In this document: positions 59,576-64,000 of the stretch, one piece after another
Numbering within the stretch: position 1 is the stretch's first letter
Layout: every line of letters begins with the position of its first letter
NCBI RefSeq assembly: GCF_020905295.1
Contig: NZ_JAJJMM010000001.1
Span: 6,386,001-6,450,000 of the forward strand
Origin: Flavobacterium piscisymbiosum
GTDB lineage: Bacteria > Bacteroidota > Bacteroidia > Flavobacteriales > Flavobacteriaceae
Length of the DNA: 64,000 nucleotides
Reading direction: 5' to 3'
The notes under the pieces: model-generated
Seen by the model: only the letters and a program-made list of their open reading frames with translations
Told to the model about the DNA's origin: nothing
The model's database searches: none
Program-made: the position numbers and the translations under genes

Positions 59576-61499
59576 TTAACTTGTATTTATTCTCTTTATA
59601 TAAATTTCCTGCTGTAATTACATGCGCCAAAGCATCTTTTGCTAATTCTTCATTTAATTTCACCGGAACTAAAGTCGTATCATTTTTGATTTCAAATTGC
59701 AAAGGTTTCAAATTGGGCTGCATGATGACAACCTGATTTTCTACACGGAATGCATTGATATCGTTAAACTGCATGATTGATCTTCCTTCTGTTTTTGGAT
59801 CTAATTTATTTAGATTTCTTCCTACCATTGGTGTTTCAAACGAAAGTCCTAAATAACTTAATAACGTTGGCGGAATATCAATCTGACTGGCTAATTTGCT
59901 GTACGAAGTTCCTTTTGGAACTCCAGGTCCTATAATCAGAGCCGGAATGTGAAACTTATTAATTGGCACTAGATTTTTTCCGTATGTTCTGGTATTATGA
60001 TCCGCAATTACAATGAAAATAGTGTTTTTAAAATAAGGCTCTTTTTTCGCCATTTCGAAGAATTTCCCAATAGAGAAATCGGCGTATTTCATGGCATTGT
60101 TTACCGTTGCAGGTTTTGCATCATAAGGCTTGATTCTTCCCGCAGGATATTCAAAAGGTTCATGATTTGAAGTCGAGAACATTAATGAAAAGAATGGTTT
60201 ATCTCCTTTTGCTTTAAAGTAATTGTTGGCTTTGGTAACCAAATCTTCATCAGAATAACCCCAGGTTCCTTTAAAAGCATATTTGTTTCCATCAGAATCA
60301 AAATCTTCCTGATCTACAATATCCTGAAAACCATTTCCGTTGAAAAACGAAGCCATATTGTCAAAATTCGCCATTCCGCCATAAATAAAACTGGTGTCAT
60401 ATCCTTTTTGTTTTAACGCTTCTGCCAAAGTAAAAAATCCTTGTTGCGAGTTTCCTAACTTCACTACACTTTCTGATGGCGAAGGTAAAAATCCGGTTAC
60501 AACTGCTTCGATTCCACGAACGCTTCTTGTTCCTGTGCAATATAAATTGGTAAACAATAAACCTTCTTTCGATAATTTATCAAATTCAGGAGTTAATGGT
60601 TTTCCTCCTAAAATTCCAACATATTCAGCGCCTAAACTTTCTTGTAAAAAGATTACCAAATTGTACGGTTGCTGCAAAACGGTATCCGGTTGTTGTACAT
60701 GCAAAAACGGAATTTCGGCATCAGTAAAATCATTTGGTCCGGCAATCATGTATTTTTTTACACGTGCAATTGCTTCGGCTTCATCCATTTTACCGTACAT
60801 CTTCGTGTTTCCTTCATTTTTAATCGAATAAGCTGCAAAAGCTACCGTATAAAATGAATTTAATCCAAGAGTATTTGTCAATTGATCTGTTGAGAAAACA
60901 GCGTTACTGGCATTGATTGGACGTTTTGAAGTAAGACTTGAACGCGCTCCAAAAAATAACAAAAATGCTACTAATGGAAAAAGCATTAGTTTGAATTTGT
61001 ATTCTGTACTTGTAGTATAGAAATATTTTTTCCCTTTTTTGAATGCAAAATAGATCACAACTCCTAAAATTATAAAAGTCACAATAATAGAAGTCATATA
61101 ACTTTTAAGAAGCATTCCTACGACTTCTTTAGGATAAATCAGGTAATCTAAGAAAATCTTATTCGGGCGTGTGTCGTATTGTTTTACAAAATCAGGCGAA
61201 GCCAATTCTACAAAAAGAATTAGGAAAAGGAATAAAAAGCTATAAATTACCAAAAACTTATTGGTGAATTTCAATGCTTTATTCGGTAGAAAAGTAATTA
61301 AAACAGCCGGCAGAAATGATAAATAACACAATAATATCAAATCCATTCGAAGACCGATTGGAAAGATGTACCAGAAATTTGGCGTTTCTACTACTCTGTC
61401 TTTAAATATAAAAAATAAAAAGATTCGGCTTAAAGTAGTAATTAGCAATCCGATTGCTATGAAATTAAAAATGGGTTTTAAAAAACTTAATTTTTTCAT
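59559..61499 (-). CDS. LTA synthase / alkaline-phosphatase-superfamily membrane transferase
   Basis: The 646-residue protein has five N-terminal membrane helices (to ~residue 185) and an extracytoplasmic sulfatase-type domain. The nucleophile Thr is in YCTGTRSVRGIEAV; metal sites are in ...IFLQESLG (Glu), FSLMFSTSNHEPFE and IADHNTRTYG (Asp/His). Gram-positive relatives polymerise glycerol phosphate; in Bacteroidota the group more likely adds phosphoglycerol or phosphoethanolamine to surface glycans or lipid A. Substrate unknown. The C-terminal GSK codons derive from the CTAAG repeat. Confidence 0.92.
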   Translation of the reverse strand: MKKLSFLKPIFNFIAIGLLITTLSRIFLFFIFKDRVVETPNFWYIFPIGLRMDLILLCYLSFLPAVLITFLPNKALKFTNKFLVIYSFLFLFLILFVELASPDFVKQYDTRPNKIFLDYLIYPKEVVGMLLKSYMTSIIVTFIILGVVIYFAFKKGKKYFYTTSTEYKFKLMLFPLVAFLLFFGARSSLTSKRPINASNAVFSTDQLTNTLGLNSFYTVAFAAYSIKNEGNTKMYGKMDEAEAIARVKKYMIAGPNDFTDAEIPFLHVQQPDTVLQQPYNLVIFLQESLGAEYVGILGGKPLTPEFDKLSKEGLLFTNLYCTGTRSVRGIEAVVTGFLPSPSESVVKLGNSQQGFFTLAEALKQKGYDTSFIYGGMANFDNMASFFNGNGFQDIVDQEDFDSDGNKYAFKGTWGYSDEDLVTKANNYFKAKGDKPFFSLMFSTSNHEPFEYPAGRIKPYDAKPATVNNAMKYADFSIGKFFEMAKKEPYFKNTIFIVIADHNTRTYGKNLVPINKFHIPALIIGPGVPKGTSYSKLASQIDIPPTLLSYLGLSFETPMVGRNLNKLDPKTEGRSIMQFNDINAFRVENQVVIMQPNLKPLQFEIKNDTTLVPVKLNEELAKDALAHVITAGNLYKENKYKLRKGSK

Positions 61500-61632
61500 T
61501 TGATGATTGAAATTATTTTTTGGTAAAAACAGAGATGTAAATTTAAAAAGTATTTTTAATCACTTTATTTAATCTCGGCAAAGGTGCAGAGTCGCAAAGT
61601 TTTATTAAAATAATTTAGAAGGATAACACTCT

Positions 61633-61860
61633 TTACTCTTCGTAACGTTGTATTTCTCTGTCGTAAAACTCATTCGCCAAAACAATTAAACCTTCCATTT
61701 CGGCATTTAATTCTGCTTCATCAAGATCTTCTGCTTCTTCCATAAATTCAACCTCATCATCTTTTAAGTTGATGATAAATCTTGGATAATCAAGGTGAAT
61801 GATAAAAATATCATCTGCGAAATCAGTATTATCTCCGAGTAAAAATTTAGGTAATTCCAT
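61633..61860 (-). CDS. Small acidic protein, unknown function
   Basis: A 75-residue protein with 23 Asp/Glu: MELPKFLLGDNTDFADDIFI, IHLDYPRFIINLKDDEVEFM, then an acidic helix EEAEDLDEAELNAEMEGL. No domain is recognised; I have the impression that it is conserved among flavobacteria. Cytosolic, single gene, no close partner in operon. Confidence 0.7.
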   Translation of the reverse strand: MELPKFLLGDNTDFADDIFIIHLDYPRFIINLKDDEVEFMEEAEDLDEAELNAEMEGLIVLANEFYDREIQRYEE

Positions 61861-62305
61861 ATATTATTTATTTTTTGTTTTTATTATTTCTTTTGCCACA
61901 GATTACACAGATTAAAATGATTATTTAAAATAATCTTTGGCTTTTTTTTATTGTTTTTAATCTTCCAAATTTAACTATTTGAAAGTGAATTTTGGATTAA
62001 TTTTTTTGTGAGGTAATGAAAGCGAATGTAACGGAAAATTGCTGCAGAAGTTCATCCTGCCAAAAATTCGATCCAGACTCGTTTCACCTATAATTCAGCA
62101 CATTATCTACAACTACTATTAATGTCTACCCATCCTTAATATAGTAGGATATACTAATCTTAAATTACACGAAAACTCTTTAGTGTATTGCTTTAAGTTC
62201 ACTACTACTTGTTTTTTAGTCGGCAAAGATAATCAGAAGCTTTGGATTCTTTCATATTATTAAAAAACATAAGCAAACATTAAGTGAATTTTGGCCAACC
62301 CTAAT
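61861..62305. repeat. 533-bp spacer with a CACGAATT/CACAGATT-type repeat at 61892-61950
   Basis: GCCACAGATTACACAGATTA (61895-61914) followed by a short hairpin AGATTATTTTAAATAATC-like and GGCTTTTTTTTATT is a member of the GCCACxAATT family. The rest (61950-62305) shows no gene. A 25-codon frame at 62016 is discussed under rejected items. Confidence 0.5.
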
Positions 62306-62338
62306 ATTATATAACAATTTCGAAAAATTATATAACAA
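62306..62338 (+). promoter_or_regulatory. 21-bp-period direct repeat upstream of the 62394 gene
   Basis: ATTATATAACAA occurs at 62306-62317 and 62327-62338, exactly 21 bp apart, ending 55 bp before the ATG and just ahead of a TACTTTTA -7-like box (62359-62366). Two-turn spacing suggests a dimeric activator binding one face, as with LytTR or similar regulators. The spacing is directly visible; the binding is inference. Confidence 0.5.
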
Positions 62339-62393
62339 GTCAAAAAGGCCTCTATTTTACTTTTACACTATTAATAATTCAAAAATATTAGCC

Positions 62394-62909
62394 ATGAAAA
62401 AATTACAAATGTTATGCTTATGTGCCTTCGCTTTTTTATACGCCAACAAAACTTTCGCTCAGGACAGTGAAATCCAGAATTATGATCAGGGTTTTAGATT
62501 AGGCTTTGGTGTAAATGGAGGAATACCAACTGATAATGATTACAGATGGTCACTTGGTGGAGATGTTCGTTTGCAATATGATTTGACAAAGAAAGCATCT
62601 TTGACTTTAACTACAGGTTTTACAAACTTGTTTATGAAAGATCAAAATGGAGTTGAAGTAAAAGATCTTGGATTTATCCCGGCAAAAGCTGGTTTTAAAG
62701 CCTTTGTATGGGAAGATCAATTTTATGTTATGGGAGAAGTTGGTGCAGGTTTTGCCGTTACAAACGATTATAACCAAACTACTTTTTTATGGGCGCCAGG
62801 GATTGGATACGCCAACAAATACATTGACATTAGTGTCCGTTATGAGGACTACGATAAATTTAATACCAATCAGGTGGCTTTACGTTTAGCCTATGGTTTT
62901 AAATTATAA
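62394..62909 (+). CDS. Outer-membrane beta-barrel protein, unknown function
   Basis: 171 residues: signal peptide (MLCLCAFAFLYANKTFAQ) and an eight-stranded-type barrel with alternating strands (FRLGFGVNGGIPTDND, YRWSLGGDVRLQYDLTKKAS, LTLTTGFTNLF, VALRLAYGFKL). It resembles OmpW/OmpA-like small barrels of Bacteroidota. No plug or OmpA domain. It has a direct-repeat operator and a strong terminator, as for a regulated abundant protein. Confidence 0.72.
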   Translation: MKKLQMLCLCAFAFLYANKTFAQDSEIQNYDQGFRLGFGVNGGIPTDNDYRWSLGGDVRLQYDLTKKASLTLTTGFTNLFMKDQNGVEVKDLGFIPAKAGFKAFVWEDQFYVMGEVGAGFAVTNDYNQTTFLWAPGIGYANKYIDISVRYEDYDKFNTNQVALRLAYGFKL

Positions 62910-62945
62910 AAGTTAAGGTTTATTTTATTTTTTTGTTTTTGGTAT

Positions 62946-62977
62946 AAACCCGAGAGATCGCATAGTCTCTCGGGTTT
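62946..62977 (+). terminator. Terminator of the 62394 gene
   Basis: AAACCCGAGAGA and TCTCTCGGGTTT make a 12-bp perfect stem with loop TCGCATAG, then T-rich sequence. Confidence 0.88.
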
Positions 62978-62987
62978 TGTATTTTTA

Positions 62988-63021
62988 TACCATTGGTCAA
63001 AACAAAAGTACCATTAGTCAA
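62988..63021 (+). promoter_or_regulatory. 21-bp-period direct repeat upstream of the 63078 gene
   Basis: TACCATTGGTCAA (62988-63000) and TACCATTAGTCAA (63009-63021), 21 bp apart, end 56 bp before the ATG. They agree partly with the LytTR-type half-site ([TA][AC][CA]GTTN[AG][TG], about 7 of 9). The layout equals the one at 62306-62338, although the half-site sequence differs. Confidence 0.5.
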
Positions 63022-63077
63022 ATGATTTTTTATGATTGATTGAGAACGCGGTAATTCGCAGAAAAATTAATCCAATC

Positions 63078-64000
63078 ATGAAAAAAACATTTTTTTATCT
63101 CTCGCAACTTTTTCTTTTTTTAATGGTGACCATTACGGCAAGGTCACAATCTGGAATCTCAGGTGAATTCAAAGTCGATTACGTTCCTTTTTCTAAATAC
63201 GTGCGACCAATAGACAGTACAAAAACAAATGCCGAGAGTAATTTTAAAAGAGCTCAAATAGCTTTTGAAGTACCACTTTCTTTAGAAATGGATAAATACA
63301 ATCATCCTAAACTCTGGTCTGTTTTTCTTAATGGAAGTTATGCCAGAATGGAAAACAAAAATTATGAAATTCAGGATCTTCCAATAGAATTTCAGGGCGG
63401 TTTCCCAACTGAATTATTGAACGCGCAAATAGGCGTGAAACATTTACGCTCTATTTCTCCTTCCTGGTCTTTATTGATTATGGCTTCTGTTGGTGTTTAT
63501 ACAGATATGGTCGAGATTAATAAAGATGATGTCCTAATTCAGGGAGGTGTTCTTTTTATCAAACAATTCAATCCTAATCTGGCTTTGGGTATAGGGCCAG
63601 TTTTAACCAATAGTTTTGGTGTGCCAATGGTACTTCCGGGAATTTATTTTAATTGGGAATCCAGAGGGGCTGTACATTTTAAAATTACTTTTCCGGAAGG
63701 TGCAGAAGTTGGTTACCGAATGTCTGATACTTTCGATTTGAAAGCGGTTGTAGAACTAAGCGGAATGACGGCAGAAACCAAAATTGGCAATAAATCTTCG
63801 CTATTGGGATATCAACAAATTATTGCAGGTTTACGACCTCAGCTAAAATTTGGCGAACACTGGACATTAGAACCTACCGCAGGAACAACTCTTGTTCGTA
63901 ATTTCTCGACTACTAATAGAAAAATCAAAGATATTTTTAAAGAAAAAGATATTGCAGATCCTAAATTTACGACCACTTTTTATGGAGCAATAGCTCTAAA
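63078..64000 (+). CDS. Outer-membrane beta-barrel protein (DUF6268-like), truncated by window edge
   Basis: ATG at 63078 opens a frame that continues past the end of the window (307 codons seen). A signal peptide (MKKTFFYLSQLFLFLMVTIT, ARSQ) is followed by strands typical of DUF6268 barrels: ISGEFKVDYVPFSKYVRP, RAQIAFEVPLSLEMDKYN, GVKHLRSISPSWSLLIMASV and LALGIGPVLTNSFGVP. Function unknown. The upstream direct repeats suggest control by a DNA-binding regulator. Confidence 0.72.
   Translation, partial: MKKTFFYLSQLFLFLMVTITARSQSGISGEFKVDYVPFSKYVRPIDSTKTNAESNFKRAQIAFEVPLSLEMDKYNHPKLWSVFLNGSYARMENKNYEIQDLPIEFQGGFPTELLNAQIGVKHLRSISPSWSLLIMASVGVYTDMVEINKDDVLIQGGVLFIKQFNPNLALGIGPVLTNSFGVPMVLPGIYFNWESRGAVHFKITFPEGAEVGYRMSDTFDLKAVVELSGMTAETKIGNKSSLLGYQQIIAGLRPQLKFGEHWTLEPTAGTTLVRNFSTTNRKIKDIFKEKDIADPKFTTTFYGAIAL

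Noticed and set aside
62016..62093. 25-codon plus-strand frame with three cysteines (MKANVTENCCRSSSC...)
   Set aside because: Too short and isolated; no promoter box, no signal peptide and no terminator. Probably chance, although a Cys-rich micropeptide cannot be excluded without expression data.
1..64000. tRNA, rRNA or tmRNA genes
   Set aside because: I looked for T-loop-like GTTCxAxTC runs and rRNA conserved words in the spacers and found none; spacers are filled by the repeats listed.

Overview
The window looks like a chromosomal segment from a Flavobacterium-like member of the Bacteroidota. The evidence is the low G+C content, promoters of the TAnnTTTG type, many short lipoproteins with an early Cys, a bacillithiol gene (bshC), the rpmB-rpmG-DUF4295-ftsY neighbourhood, a long SecA with no C-terminal zinc motif, and intergenic spaces packed with palindromic repeats. 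No rRNA, tRNA, CRISPR array, phage gene or transposase was seen.

Layout. 1-9.3 kb: edge-truncated MFS transporter, bshC, a membrane acyltransferase, ndk, small membrane proteins and lipoproteins, an exported archaemetzincin-like protease and ftsY. 9.5-13.6 kb: DUF4295, rpmG, rpmB, cinA, an Hpt protein, a fumarylacetoacetate-hydrolase-family enzyme and a DnaQ-like exonuclease, all on the minus strand. 13.8-17.6 kb: an E2 acyltransferase of a 2-oxoacid dehydrogenase, a glycosyltransferase and a BamA/TamA-like barrel. 17.7-25.1 kb: a secreted protein, a second DUF5009-type acyltransferase, CpsB-type phosphatase and WcaJ-type sugar-phosphate transferase (surface polysaccharide), and an ABC-F ATPase. 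25.2-32.4 kb: a 23S-IVP-type four-helix-bundle gene inside inverted repeats, an FKBP lipoprotein, a stress protein, an unusual zinc-finger SDR, a methyltransferase, an ABC ATPase and cobalamin adenosyltransferase. 32.5-35.8 kb: secA.

36.1-44.6 kb is the most coherent accessory locus. It holds two near-identical small CNGRC proteins, MbnP-like and MbnH-like (di-heme peroxidase) proteins, an outer-membrane barrel with a Cys cluster, a TonB-dependent receptor and a PepSY membrane protein. I read it as an envelope metal (probably copper) acquisition system. 45.9-48.1 kb is a three-gene operon of APS kinase, aspartyl/asparaginyl hydroxylase-like dioxygenase and sulfotransferase. With trmH it lies between two direct copies of a ~225-bp MITE-like element with 18-bp terminal inverted repeats. 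48.5-64 kb: a cysteine-free sirtuin, a sterol-desaturase-like enzyme, purB, a CPA2 antiporter, 1-Cys peroxiredoxin, AEC transporter, serine hydrolase, Rrf2 regulator with an NmrA-like reductase, meaB, an LTA-synthase-family protein and two outer-membrane proteins with 21-bp-period direct repeats upstream.

The non-coding DNA is a second layer of content. At least seven dispersed repeat families are visible: CTAAG octamer hairpins at stop codons, ACTGAAAACTG repeats, TTTAGATT repeats, two structured GGGGCTAG-ended families, the MITE, and the classic CACGAATT and GTCATTTCGACGGAG palindromes. Some are nested, some lie inside operons, and one appears to supply codons to a gene.
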